DNA from: Sphingomonas colocasiae
Lineage (GTDB): Bacteria > Pseudomonadota > Alphaproteobacteria > Sphingomonadales > Sphingomonadaceae
NCBI RefSeq assembly: GCF_019880585.1
Contig: NZ_JAINVV010000004.1
Span: 1 to 64,000, forward strand
Length of the DNA: 64,000 nucleotides
Reading direction: 5' to 3'
Shown here piece by piece: positions 1 through 8,679 of the stretch. The notes under the pieces were generated by a model that saw nothing but the letters and a program-made list of their open reading frames with translations, was not told the origin of the DNA and ran no database searches. Position 1 is the first letter of the stretch; each line of letters begins with the position of its first letter. The translations under genes and the position numbers were made by a program.

Positions 1-430
1 GCTTCCCCTTCCGTTCATAGATTGCAGCCAGCTTTTTCATGTCTTCACTTTGCGCACGAAGCGCACGCCTGTCCACTCGATGACGGCGACCAACCCAGTC
101 TTTTCAATTTATGAGTTCACGGCCTAAACCAGGCGAAACAGATTGAGTGCATCGGTCGTCCTGATATCGACTCATTGATTCGGACATCGGGGTGATGATG
201 ACGATTTGTCGTCGAGTCCCGGTCAAGTTTCGTGGTGCTGAAGCGAAATATCAGTGGAAGACCAAAAAAATAAAAGAAATTCCGATGATATGAATATATT
301 TTGATTTGGATTAGGACTCATCGGTAAAAATCATGTATCATCCCTTCATCGGTGTCGCTGTTCCCCACAAGCTGATGCCGAATGACGGTAATTTTGTTGA
401 GCCGCCGCTTGTGAAAGCCGGAGGCTCCTT
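1..430. other. Left edge, no confident gene
   Basis: No convincing complete gene is visible. On the minus strand a short open frame runs off the left edge (possible starts GTG at 76 or ATG at 40; the ATG version begins MKKLAAIYERKGK). It could be the N-terminus of a truncated gene, but it is too short to judge. Bases about 250-320 are strongly A+T-rich compared with the rest of the window. They probably include the promoter of the small operon that starts at 431. Confidence 0.4.
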
Positions 431-595
431 ATGTCCCAGGAAAATCATTACGATTATCTCTCGCGACGCGAACGCGAGTGTCGTGAAGCTGCCGAACGAG
501 CTGAAGATCCAGCGGTCCGCCTCACCCATATGACTTTCGCGAAGCATTATGCGAGGCTGATCGATGCGCCCATCGCCCAAGGGCAAATCGGATGA
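431..595 (+). CDS. Small hydrophilic protein, first of a coupled trio
   Basis: This encodes a 54-residue charged, probably helical protein starting MSQENHYDYLSRRE. GGAGG lies just upstream of the ATG. The stop codon overlaps the start of the next ORF (ATGA at 592-595), which indicates translational coupling. The core, with RERE near residue 13, AERAEDPAVR in the middle and HYARLI near the end, resembles short uncharacterised proteins that are common in sphingomonads. A related pattern occurs in the 60-residue protein at 17786. There is no signal peptide, membrane segment or cysteine pair. The function is unknown. The good ribosome binding site and the overlap make it likely to be real. Confidence 0.6.
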   Translation: MSQENHYDYLSRRERECREAAERAEDPAVRLTHMTFAKHYARLIDAPIAQGQIG

Positions 596-801
596 GAGGC
601 GTCAGCCAGACTCGGGAGACGCGCGAAGATCTCATTGCGCGTGCCCGCACGGCAATGCGCCAAGCGGAGGCCGAAAAAGTGCCGAACCGCGCACGGATTT
701 ATGTGGAGGCTGCAGAAACCTGGCTGCGATTGGCGGAGCGCAAGGTGAAGCGGACTGCTCAGGCGTCTCAACAGCTTTCACTGCCAGCTTGTCGCGCGTA
801 G
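592..801 (+). CDS. Small helical protein, second of a coupled trio
   Basis: This 69-residue basic, helical protein starts in a 4-base ATGA overlap with the preceding gene. Its middle part (AMRQAEAEKVPNR, then AAETWLRLAERK) follows the same pattern as the 74-residue protein at 2504 (DNATLENVRERC, then AADTWAAFAARSER). The two are probably members of one small sphingomonad family. Start and end are short and variable. No enzymatic or membrane feature is visible and the function is unknown. The gene overlaps the likely TTG start of a third small ORF. Confidence 0.55.
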   Translation: MRGVSQTRETREDLIARARTAMRQAEAEKVPNRARIYVEAAETWLRLAERKVKRTAQASQQLSLPACRA

Positions 802-992
802 ACGATCAGGAGCGATGGGCTTTCGCTGTCAGGCTTCTGGCGCAGCATGGTGGTCGCGTCGGAGATGTTGTCGAGGAACGGGTCCATCATTTTGGAAGGC
901 TAGGTGATGAAGATGCCCTGATCTTCTGGGGTGATATCGCTGAAAAGCTGATCCAGTTGATGGGGCCGGAGAACGGCTCCGAGTCGAACTGA
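789..992 (+). CDS. Small protein of the sphingomonad DUF6961 type
   Basis: The reading frame encodes about 67 residues from a TTG at 789, which overlaps the end of the preceding ORF. The core (DDQERWAFAVRLLAQHG, then ERVHHFGRLGDEDALIFWGDIAEKL) has the pattern of short sphingomonad proteins with a WA-A-LLE-HG start and an internal W-IA block. I associate these with DUF6961 from memory. There is no ATG near the core. The TTG start is inferred from the overlap with the upstream gene, and the ribosome binding site is poor. The role is unknown. Together with the two preceding ORFs it forms a compact operon. Confidence 0.5.
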   Translation: MSRVDDQERWAFAVRLLAQHGGRVGDVVEERVHHFGRLGDEDALIFWGDIAEKLIQLMGPENGSESN

Positions 993-2234
993 TGGTCGCT
1001 TGCCTTGCTCCCATCCTTACCAAAAACCTGTCAGGCCGAGATCATTGTCGGCGCGGATGGCTCAGGAATCGTTCGCGTGACCCTGATCCGGCCAGTCGCG
1101 AGGCATGGCCATGGAGGAGCGGTCACAACGGCCGCAGCGATATAGCGGTGGGACGCCTCCGCGACTCACGGCCAGCGTGAACCGTCCGATGATCAGGAAG
1201 GCAACAGGGACAACCTCGCCCCTTGTGCCAACGGAATCCCTGTTCTGTGACCATCGCGCGTGGCCCTTCGCCCCGCATGAACATAAAAGGTCGCCCAACT
1301 GGGCTTCTGGCTTATGCAACTGACGCTCCGTCAACGCGGTCGGCGCTTGCGCCTAACCTATTTCAAGCGAGAGCTTTGCAGATGCTCCCGGTCGCTGACG
1401 TGCTCGGTCGGTTTCAACGATGTCCGCTGATAGCAGATGGTGAGCAATACGGCGAGTCGAGCTTGGGCTGTATTCATGCAGGTTTCCCGCCCGCAGTTGT
1501 GTCCAGGGCAGTGGTTCGACCGATCCTGCGACCTGTCATGGCGCTTCGGCAGGACTTGATAATACAATCCAGCGCAATGCATCGCTTATGACTTCCGGAC
1601 TGAGGCGGAAGCAGTTTCGGGGAGCGGACGATTTCATCGGAAACCCGCGTCGGGCTACGGGCGGTAAAATCAACGTAGCGCCAGCGCGATTTCACCTCGG
1701 CGATCACATCCTGACCACGCCGTATCGTCGTCTTGTAGAATGCGATTTCTCGCTGAAGCTCGCTGTCAGCCGGTCGTGCGGAAACGCTGGTCGGCGATAC
1801 CTGATGTCGTGCTTCACGGCGATCCCCAGGAAGTTGGCCACTGTCTCTGGTGATGCAATCCGTTGCCAATGATCGAGCACACCAGCCTGTATTCATTTCG
1901 AATATTCGATATTATTCGCACAGCATATGCAGTTGATATCTGGACCTTTGATGATCATGCCAAAATCATGATGATGTGATGAATTCATGGATATCCGAAT
2001 GACGCCGCGTATCTGCTTGCGCGCTTCAAATTTATTTTTTTTAGAATTTTTTTCGGGTTCTCTTGCCGTCGGGCTATCTTTTTTTCGGATTGGCCCTATG
2101 ATTTAAGGAGCTGACGTCGCCTGCGACGGATATCGGGCCGCTATTGGCTCCCCTTTGTCCCTTTCTAGCCTCACGACGCCGGGATGTGCCGCTGTTGGCG
2201 CATGCCCGTCACGCATGGGATAAAGGATATCCAT
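993..2234. other. Gene-poor stretch with possible broken ORFs
   Basis: About 1.2 kb holds no ORF that I can support. Open frames on both strands are short, have no ribosome binding site and read like non-coding composition. One minus-strand frame (1896 to 1474) contains a protein-like patch, SELQREIAFYKTTIRRGQ, that might be a relic of a decayed gene. Bases about 1890-2100 are A+T-rich with poly-T runs. They probably contain the promoter and a long untranslated leader for the cold-shock gene at 2235. Confidence 0.45.
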
Positions 2235-2441
2235 ATGATCACCGGAACCGTTAAATTCTTCAATGCTGACAAGGGCTTTGGCTTCATCGCGCCGGAGAGC
2301 GGCGGCAATGACGCATTCGTGCACGTCAGCGCTGTCGAGCGCGCCGGAATGCGCACGCTCGATAAGGACCAGCGTATCTCCTACGAGTTGGAGACGGATC
2401 GTCGTGGCAAAACTTCGGCGGTGAACCTGCAGGCTGCCTGA
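2235..2441 (+). CDS. cspA: Cold-shock protein, CspA family
   Basis: This is a 68-residue single cold-shock domain protein of the size usual for the family. It shows the RNA-binding motifs KGFGFI (residues 13-18) and DAFVHVSA (26-33). Family members bind single-stranded nucleic acid and act as RNA chaperones in the cytoplasm during cold or other stress. The chosen ATG follows AAGGATATCCAT. The A+T-rich region upstream, with several T-runs, would fit the long 5' leader typical of cold-shock mRNAs, though no defined structure was worked out. The paralogue type is not certain, so the symbol denotes the family. Confidence 0.9.
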   Translation: MITGTVKFFNADKGFGFIAPESGGNDAFVHVSAVERAGMRTLDKDQRISYELETDRRGKTSAVNLQAA

Positions 2442-2503
2442 GGATGCTCGACCGGCGGAGGTTTCAGGATCTCCGCCAGTTTTTCAGGGGATCAGGAGGC
2501 GTC

Positions 2504-2728
2504 ATGTTGTCTTTGCAGTTCTACCAGGAGCAGGCGGCTCTGCAGCAAATTGCTGCCGATAACGCGACGCTTGAAAATGTTCGCGAGCGCTGTCAGCGCG
2601 CCGCTGATACGTGGGCGGCTTTTGCGGCTCGCAGCGAGCGCGCGGAGAAAGCGCGTATAGAGGCGGCGTCCGAAAAGCTGCTTGCTGGACTGAGTGAAAA
2701 TCCTGACCAAGGGTGCGCGACAGTCTGA
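2504..2728 (+). CDS. Small helical protein, sphingomonad family
   Basis: This 74-residue protein begins MLSLQFYQEQ and is preceded by a strong ribosome binding site (AGGAGG ending 5 bases before the ATG). The body is predicted helical, with NVRERCQRAADTW near residues 25-37 and the charged stretch RSERAEKAR near 43-51. The same pattern occurs in the protein at 592. It lies 62 bases downstream of the cold-shock gene and may be co-transcribed with it. There is no signal peptide or known catalytic motif. The function is unknown. The strong start and the family resemblance make it a credible gene. Confidence 0.7.
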   Translation: MLSLQFYQEQAALQQIAADNATLENVRERCQRAADTWAAFAARSERAEKARIEAASEKLLAGLSENPDQGCATV

Positions 2729-2816
2729 GTGCGCTGTACGCAGCGGTCGTCAGCGGTGCTCAATCCAAATCTGAGGTAATCGATATTTTTGACTATGGCT
2801 GTCGCGGACGCGACGG

Positions 2817-3590
2817 ATGCCTTCCTTTTTGCGGGATCGGCATGTGAGCCTGGCTTTGTCCAGGCCGGACGGTGCGTGCGAGGAAGACCCGACACCATGG
2901 GGGGTGATCATCGACACTGCCGCCATCCCCGGCGGCGGCTATTTGCATCTTCTTCGTCACGAGCAGGATTATGAAATTCTGTTTGGTGACGAGCAATTGA
3001 TGGGTAGCTGGGATTATCATTCAGAAAGGGCCCTGGCGACGCTCGTCTTCGATCGGTTGGGAGCACGTGTTGATCGTGTACTGGTCGGTGGATTGGGCAT
3101 GGGCTTCACGCTCGCCGCCGCGCGCTCCGTGTTGCCTTCCACTGCGACCATAGTCGTAGCTGAACTCGTTCCGAAGGTTGTGGCTTGGGCCAGCGGTCCT
3201 CTCGCCCACATGTTCGGGGATTCACTCGGAGATCCGCGAGTGTCGATCGAGGTTCGGGATGTGCACGATATGATCGTGGAAAGTCGCTCCAAGTTCGACG
3301 CGATCCTGCTTGACGTCGACAATGGTCCGGATGGCCTCGTAAGCGAAGCCAATGAGCGGCTTTACTGCAACTGGGGACTCAAGGCAGCCTATGCCGCACT
3401 CAGGCCGGGCGGCATGCTCGCGGTCTGGTCGGCATATCCTGACGATGCTTTTTCGGAAAGGCTTCGGACGGCGGGTTTCGAACTGGAAGTCGTCAGCGTG
3501 GATAGCGGGGACGAACAGTATCCGCCTCACGTCATTTGGCTGGCGGCTAAACGACTCGCGTCGGAGTCGATCAGATTCTCAGGCTCATAG
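2817..3590 (+). CDS. Spermidine-synthase-like SAM methyltransferase
   Basis: This is a Rossmann-fold protein with the layout of the spermidine synthase/class I methyltransferase superfamily. A short beta-rich N-terminus (IPGGGYLHLLR) is followed by the nucleotide motif VGGLGMGFTL, an acidic strand end (VVAELVPKV), the DAILLDVDNGP block and a late RPGGMLAVWSA strand. The D-D pair of polyamine synthases is not clearly conserved, so a methyltransferase or aminopropyltransferase of unknown substrate is the safest reading. The ATG at 2817 gives 257 residues. A GTG at 2904, just before IIDTAAIPGGG, would give 228 and fits the family start better. Confidence 0.75.
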   Translation: MPSFLRDRHVSLALSRPDGACEEDPTPWGVIIDTAAIPGGGYLHLLRHEQDYEILFGDEQLMGSWDYHSERALATLVFDRLGARVDRVLVGGLGMGFTLAAARSVLPSTATIVVAELVPKVVAWASGPLAHMFGDSLGDPRVSIEVRDVHDMIVESRSKFDAILLDVDNGPDGLVSEANERLYCNWGLKAAYAALRPGGMLAVWSAYPDDAFSERLRTAGFELEVVSVDSGDEQYPPHVIWLAAKRLASESIRFSGS

Positions 3591-3605
3591 TTTCGGAGAA
3601 ACTTT

Positions 3606-3815
3606 ATGTCGTCAAAGGTCGTCCGCCCCTATCTTTTGTCGAAGGATGAAGACGGAGCTTTCAGGGTTACCGTGCGCACAACGCGGTTCAATTCGCAGGG
3701 CTATCCTCTCGTGTCGAGTGAAATGCTGGACGATGTGTTTCGGACCCAGGCTGCGGCGCGCGCGTTTGTGAAGGAAACATTCCGCGTCGAGGCGGCTCAA
3801 ATCGCTACGAAGTGA
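3606..3815 (+). CDS. Conserved-looking small hypothetical protein
   Basis: This 69-residue protein starts 15 bases after the methyltransferase-like gene, with GGAGAAAC in front of the ATG, so the two are probably co-transcribed. The sequence is mixed alpha/beta, with VTVRTTRFNSQGYPLVS in the first half and a helical end (AAARAFVKETF). It has no signal peptide, membrane segment or cysteine. I do not recognise the family. It is the last gene before the presumed edge of the atypical segment. Confidence 0.6.
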   Translation: MSSKVVRPYLLSKDEDGAFRVTVRTTRFNSQGYPLVSSEMLDDVFRTQAAARAFVKETFRVEAAQIATK

Positions 3816-4231
3816 CAGGCTCCCAAGTGCAAAGCCAAGGTGCCGGATGAGGCATCGCAGGTCCAGCGCAGGTCGGATTTTCGATTTTCATTGGGCCAAA
3901 GCGCTTTCAGTAGGAAAACGCCCAGAGGCGTACGCGGGCCAGTTTGGGTCTGGCGTGGGTAAGCCAAATCTACCTGCCATTACAGCCTGAAAACCGCAGA
4001 AAACCAACGTACTTCGCAAATTCTGGAGAGGCCTTCGTAATGCGAGGGTCAGGTGTTCGAGTCATCTAAGCAGCAGCACCTTTTTGCGCTTCCCAAGCTG
4101 GTGGAATCAGGCCGACCTGCGGATGCCGCGTGGACGTATGGGCGTTGCGACCAAAACGGCACCCATGCCGGATCATTCACATTGCCGACAGCCATGGGCG
4201 ATCAATGTGCGCCTTTCAGAAGGAATGACGC
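3816..4231. other. Intergenic region containing a tRNA 3' half
   Basis: No gene is visible. The left part (3816-4033) has no recognisable structure. The tRNA-Thr-like 3' half described separately lies at 4034-4075 and is followed by GCACC and a run of five T. Beyond about 4085 the sequence leads into the EF-hand gene, whose ribosome binding site (AGAAGGA) is at about 4218. Base composition changes across this interval from the less GC-rich left segment to the GC-rich chromosome. Confidence 0.5.
4034..4075 (+). other. 3' half of a tRNA-Thr(CGT); putative attachment site
   Basis: Read as tRNA this segment is canonical from the anticodon loop onward. It has the loop TTCGTAA (4034-4040, anticodon CGT), the 3' side of the anticodon stem TGCGA (4041-4045), the variable loop GGGTC (4046-4050) and a T-arm with stem AGGTG/CATCT and loop TTCGAGT (4051-4067). 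Seven acceptor bases, AAGCAGC, and a discriminator A follow. The expected 5' half is absent: the bases before 4034 do not pair with the anticodon or acceptor strand. Integrases of the tyrosine-recombinase class often cross over in the anticodon loop and duplicate the 3' end. The next bases are GCACC rather than CCA, so the copy is probably non-functional. Confidence 0.6.
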
Positions 4232-4642
4232 ATGATCCGGATTATCGCCGCCATCGCGCTGTGTATCGGCGCTCCAGCCCTGTTCGCGTCGCCCACGGCC
4301 GCGCAGTCGGCGATCGCGCTGGGGGAGCGTCCGATCAAGCGGGCGGAGGTGGTCGCTTTCGTGAAGCGGCAATTCGCGCAGATGGATGTCAATCGCGACG
4401 GGCATGTCGATCCCAGGGAGTATGAGGCCTATCGCGCGGCCCAGGGCGACAGGACCGGCGCGGGGCTCGGCTATATCGGCCGCCGCTGGTTCGAGCGCGC
4501 GGATGCAAATGGCGACGGCCGCGTGACGCCGGAGGAAGCGCAGGCCCGGCCGCTTCAACTGTTCGACATGGCCGACGCGAACCGGGATGGCGTCGCGAGC
4601 CTTCAGGAACAGTCGGTGGCCTCCCTCTTCATGGGGCGCTGA
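4232..4642 (+). CDS. Exported EF-hand protein
   Basis: This 136-residue protein has a cleavable-looking signal peptide (residues 1-25, ending TAAQ-S) and three calcium-binding EF-hand loops. The loops are DVNRDGHVDPRE (52-63), DANGDGRVTPEE (91-102) and DANRDGVASLQE (115-126), and the acidic ligand positions are largely kept. It is expected to bind calcium in the periplasm; no catalytic domain is present. The start has a good ribosome binding site (AGAAGGAATGACGC). The gene stands alone, convergent with the alcohol dehydrogenase. It is the first gene with the high GC content of the rest of the window. Confidence 0.85.
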   Translation: MIRIIAAIALCIGAPALFASPTAAQSAIALGERPIKRAEVVAFVKRQFAQMDVNRDGHVDPREYEAYRAAQGDRTGAGLGYIGRRWFERADANGDGRVTPEEAQARPLQLFDMADANRDGVASLQEQSVASLFMGR

Positions 4643-4661
4643 CCGGGACGGCGAACGGCTT

Positions 4662-5705
<1,044 letters not shown>

Positions 5706-5815
5706 CCTGGGATCCGCCTTCGTTCCGTCATCGACGGGATGCTCTTGGGCAGGATGCCGCCCGGTTCCAAGCGGAAAATTGAGCGGCCGCACCGTCGCGG
5801 CCGCTCGCATCGGGT

Positions 5816-6649
5816 TCAGGCGCCGGGAAAATCGGTCGAGATCGAAACCGGGCGCCACTGCGCGAGGATCGCGGCATCGGAGAGATGCTTCGCCTCGATC
5901 GCCGCCACCGTATCGCTGCCCAGCGGCAGGCGAACCGGCGGGTTCGGCGCATCGGCGAATTCGACGAGCACGCGCGCCAGCCGGTCGGGATCGCCCGGCT
6001 GGGCATGGTTGAGGCCGGCGGCGCGCGCCCGCACCGCGCCCGCGGTGCCGGCATAGTCCGCGATCGCGTGCGGACTCACCGAAAGCGACGTCGCGTCGAG
6101 GAAGTCGGTACGGAAATAGCCGGGTTCGACCACCGTGACATGGATGCCGAGCGGGGCGAGTTCGGCGTGAAGCGATTCGGACAACCCTTCCACCGCGAAT
6201 TTGGACGAACTGTAGACGCCGAAACCCGGACCGGCGCGATAGCCGCCGATCGACGAGATGTTGAGTATCCGTCCGGACCGCCGCGCCCGCATATGGGGAA
6301 GCACCGCGCGCGTGACGTTCAGGAGCCCGAACACATTGGTGCGGTAGAGGCGCTCGACATCCCCGGCGGTCGCCTCCTCGACCGCGCCGAGCAGGCCGAA
6401 ACCGGCATTGTTGAGCAATATGTCGATCCGCCCGAACCGTGCGATGGCGGCGTCCGCCGCGGCCTTTGCCTGCGCTTCGTCGGTGACGTCGAGCGCGATC
6501 GCCAGCAGCCTGGAATGCGTGCCCAGCCGTTCGGTCACGCGTTGCGGGTTGCGCGCCGTCGCGACGACGGCGTCGCCCCGCGCCAGTGCCAGTTCGGCGA
6601 TCCGCGCGCCGAAGCCGCGTGACGCGCCGGTGATGAACCAGGTTTTCAT
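5816..6649 (-). CDS. Short-chain dehydrogenase/reductase
   Basis: This 277-residue classical SDR has the cofactor motif TGASRGFG (7-14), NNAG (80-83), a catalytic serine in NISSIGG (132-133) and the active-site pair Y146-x3-K150 (YSSSK). The C-terminal part is longer than in small SDRs, as in the retinol-dehydrogenase-like group. It is predicted to be a cytoplasmic NAD(P)-dependent oxidoreductase of unknown substrate. It lies 110 bases upstream of the alcohol dehydrogenase and 18 bases downstream of the NTF2-like gene, all on one strand, so it is probably in the same transcript. Confidence 0.9.
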   Translation of the reverse strand: MKTWFITGASRGFGARIAELALARGDAVVATARNPQRVTERLGTHSRLLAIALDVTDEAQAKAAADAAIARFGRIDILLNNAGFGLLGAVEEATAGDVERLYRTNVFGLLNVTRAVLPHMRARRSGRILNISSIGGYRAGPGFGVYSSSKFAVEGLSESLHAELAPLGIHVTVVEPGYFRTDFLDATSLSVSPHAIADYAGTAGAVRARAAGLNHAQPGDPDRLARVLVEFADAPNPPVRLPLGSDTVAAIEAKHLSDAAILAQWRPVSISTDFPGA

Positions 6650-6667
6650 GACGGGTGTCCTTTCCGT

Positions 6668-7201
6668 TCAATTGGCAGGGGCCGGCGCGACGCGGGCCCA
6701 GAGTTCGTTGAATTCGATGGCGTCGAAAAAGGCCGAGGCCTTGATGATCCGGCCGTTCCGCATGTCGAGGAACCAGGCATAGGTGTTGACATATGGCTTG
6801 CCGTCCAGGGCGGTGCCGCGCGCGTCGAAGAAGGCGACGACGGTGTTTCCGTCCGCATAGAGATTGCGGACGCTGGGCCTGAGCGGCGACTGCATCCGCG
6901 CATTGAACGGCCGGATCACCTCCCGCATGAAATCCGCCTTGCTGGGATAGGTCCTCGACGCGACCGAATGGCCCTCGATCGTCCAGCGCGCATCGTCGGC
7001 GAGCAGGTCGAACGGGCTGCCGGTGCCGGCGCGCCAGGCGTCGAAACTCGACTGGACGGCATGGCGGTTGCGCTTCTCGGTCTCGGTCGGCGTTTGCGCC
7101 AGGGCCGTGGGCCGCAATGCGAACAGCGCCAGCGCGGTGGCGCCGACGCCCAGTGCGGCGTCGTAGATCCGGCGGGTGCGGGATTTCAGATGGGCGAGCA
7201 T
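6668..7201 (-). CDS. Exported NTF2-like (SnoaL-type) protein
   Basis: This 177-residue protein has an N-terminal hydrophobic segment (about 16-36, ending ALAQ) that looks like a signal peptide, followed by a cone-shaped NTF2-like domain. Family hallmarks are an N-terminal helix (AVQSSFDAWRAG), the DDARWTIEG strand, and late strands with AYADGNTVVAFFD-like and YVNTYAWFLDMRNGRI patterns. Such domains bind small ligands or act as ketosteroid-isomerase-like enzymes, and here the location would be periplasmic. It sits between two SDR genes, which points to a shared small-molecule conversion, but no substrate can be given. Confidence 0.8.
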   Translation of the reverse strand: MLAHLKSRTRRIYDAALGVGATALALFALRPTALAQTPTETEKRNRHAVQSSFDAWRAGTGSPFDLLADDARWTIEGHSVASRTYPSKADFMREVIRPFNARMQSPLRPSVRNLYADGNTVVAFFDARGTALDGKPYVNTYAWFLDMRNGRIIKASAFFDAIEFNELWARVAPAPAN

Positions 7202-7259
7202 GGCATGGTTCCTTTCGAAAGATCCGGGGCGGCTGGGTAAGCCGCCCCGGCAGCGGGGA

Positions 7260-8069
7260 TCAGATCCGGTTTTCCCAGGCGTCGAGCTGGTGCTGTTTCA
7301 GCATGTCCTCGATCACCTGGGGCACGACGTTGCGGAACTTGCCTTCGTCGGCGGGGACGATCTCGATCATGCGATCGATCATCTCCTGCGGGTCCATCTT
7401 GCCTTCGGGCGTGGCGAAGAAATCGTCGAAGCCCTTGCGCAGATCGGCGCGCTTGGTGAAGTTCTTCTCGTCGTCGAGCCAGCGGAACGGATTGTCCGCC
7501 ATCGTCTCGTTATAGCCGGTGTAATAGGCGCCGGGATTGATCGTCTGGACCTTGATGCCATAGGCGGCCAGTTCCTGCTGCATCGCCTCGGCGAACGCTT
7601 CCAGCGCATGCTTGGTCGAGACATAGGTGCCCCAGTTGGCCGGGGTGAACAGCCCGCCCATCGACGAGGTGAAGACCACCTTGCCCTGCTTGCCCTCGCG
7701 CACCCATTTCTGGACGACGCCCTGGGTCAGCACCAGCGGCAGGAACACGTTGACCTCGTAATTCCTGCGAACCAGATCCACCGGGATCTCCCAGACCGGC
7801 CCGGCTTCGCCCATGCCCGCATTGTTCCACAGCACGTCGAAGTCCCAGCTCTGCGCCTGGCGGATGTCGTAGGGATCGGTCAGGTCGAGCCGCTCGACGC
7901 GAACCCGGTCCTCCAGGCCCAGGGCCTCCACTTCCTCGCGCAGCGGGGTGACCTGCGAGGAGACCTGGACGGTGGCGATGACGGTGTGGCCGTTCCGGGC
8001 CATGCCGATGGCGGCGCCCTTGCCGAAGCCAGAGCCTGCGCCGGTGATGAGGATCGTCTTGGTGGTCAT
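7260..8069 (-). CDS. Short-chain dehydrogenase/reductase
   Basis: This 269-residue SDR has TGAGSGFG (9-16), WNNAG (81-85), catalytic S135/S136 and Y149-x3-K153 (YVSTK). It is distinct from the SDR at 5816, and the two share only the family core. It is predicted to be a cytoplasmic NAD(P)-dependent oxidoreductase acting on a hydroxyl or carbonyl group. The ribosome binding site (GAAAGGACATCATC) is close to the ATG. It lies between the GlcG-type gene and the NTF2-like gene, probably in one operon. Confidence 0.9.
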   Translation of the reverse strand: MTTKTILITGAGSGFGKGAAIGMARNGHTVIATVQVSSQVTPLREEVEALGLEDRVRVERLDLTDPYDIRQAQSWDFDVLWNNAGMGEAGPVWEIPVDLVRRNYEVNVFLPLVLTQGVVQKWVREGKQGKVVFTSSMGGLFTPANWGTYVSTKHALEAFAEAMQQELAAYGIKVQTINPGAYYTGYNETMADNPFRWLDDEKNFTKRADLRKGFDDFFATPEGKMDPQEMIDRMIEIVPADEGKFRNVVPQVIEDMLKQHQLDAWENRI

Positions 8070-8119
8070 GATGATGTCCTTTCGATTTGATGGGTTGAGT
8101 TGGCTGTGATGGTTGGTGG

Positions 8120-8521
8120 TCAGTTGCCGAGCGCCGCGAGCGCGGCCCTGGCGATGTCGAGGTCCTGGGCGACCGCGCCGCCGGAAATCCCGAGTGCGCC
8201 GATCAGCGTGCCTTGGGCATCCCGGATGGGAAGGCCGCCGGCAAAGACGACCAGGCCGCCATTGGTCTGTTCCAGGCCGGGCGAAGTGCCGCCGGGCTTG
8301 CAGAACTCGCCGATCGCTTCGGTGGGCATGCCGAACAGGGCGGCGGTACGGGCCTTGCCCAGAGCGATGTCGATCGACCCCAGAAGGGCGCCGTCCATGC
8401 GGGCGAAGGCCTTCAGGTTCACGCCGGCGTCCAGAACCGCGAGGTTGACCGGAACGCCGATTTCAGTGGCCCGCGCCTCGCCGGCGGCGATGATGGTGCG
8501 GGCGGCATCGGTGGTGATCAT
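8120..8521 (-). CDS. GlcG/HbpS family protein
   Basis: This 133-residue single-domain protein has the GlcG/HbpS (DUF336) pattern: an N-terminal helix (AARTIIAAGEARA), NLAVLDAGVNLKAFARMDG, a K-A-TA helix, GGLPIRD and GALGISGG near the end. The family includes the heme-binding HbpS and accessory proteins encoded beside oxidoreductases. No signal peptide is seen, so it is probably cytoplasmic. It is the gene nearest to the AraC regulator on the minus strand and may be the first of the operon that it controls. Confidence 0.85.
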   Translation of the reverse strand: MITTDAARTIIAAGEARATEIGVPVNLAVLDAGVNLKAFARMDGALLGSIDIALGKARTAALFGMPTEAIGEFCKPGGTSPGLEQTNGGLVVFAGGLPIRDAQGTLIGALGISGGAVAQDLDIARAALAALGN

Positions 8522-8679
8522 GGTGTTTCTCCTGCCTTGCGAGGATCGGAAGGGATGGTGTTCCCGTCCGATGAGGCAGGTTTAGGCGGCGGGCGCGGGC
8601 CGGTATTTCCAGATCCTGCGGAGTGATGCGCAGATCTTGCTCTTGAACCGATCTTGCCGATGTGCGGATCGGCGGCCGT

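Noticed and set aside
1062-1334. Minus-strand ORF of 90 codons
   Set aside because: There is no ribosome binding site, no recognisable domain, and competing frames are equally plausible.
4034-4075. Intact tRNA gene
   Set aside because: Only the 3' half is present. No 5' acceptor strand, D-arm or 5' anticodon strand could be found upstream.
4084-4425. Plus-strand ORF of 113 codons
   Set aside because: It overlaps the EF-hand gene in another frame and has no protein-like features.
5706-6671. Long N-terminal extension of the alcohol dehydrogenase frame
   Set aside because: The extra sequence is an out-of-frame reading of the neighbouring SDR gene; the true start is at 5705.
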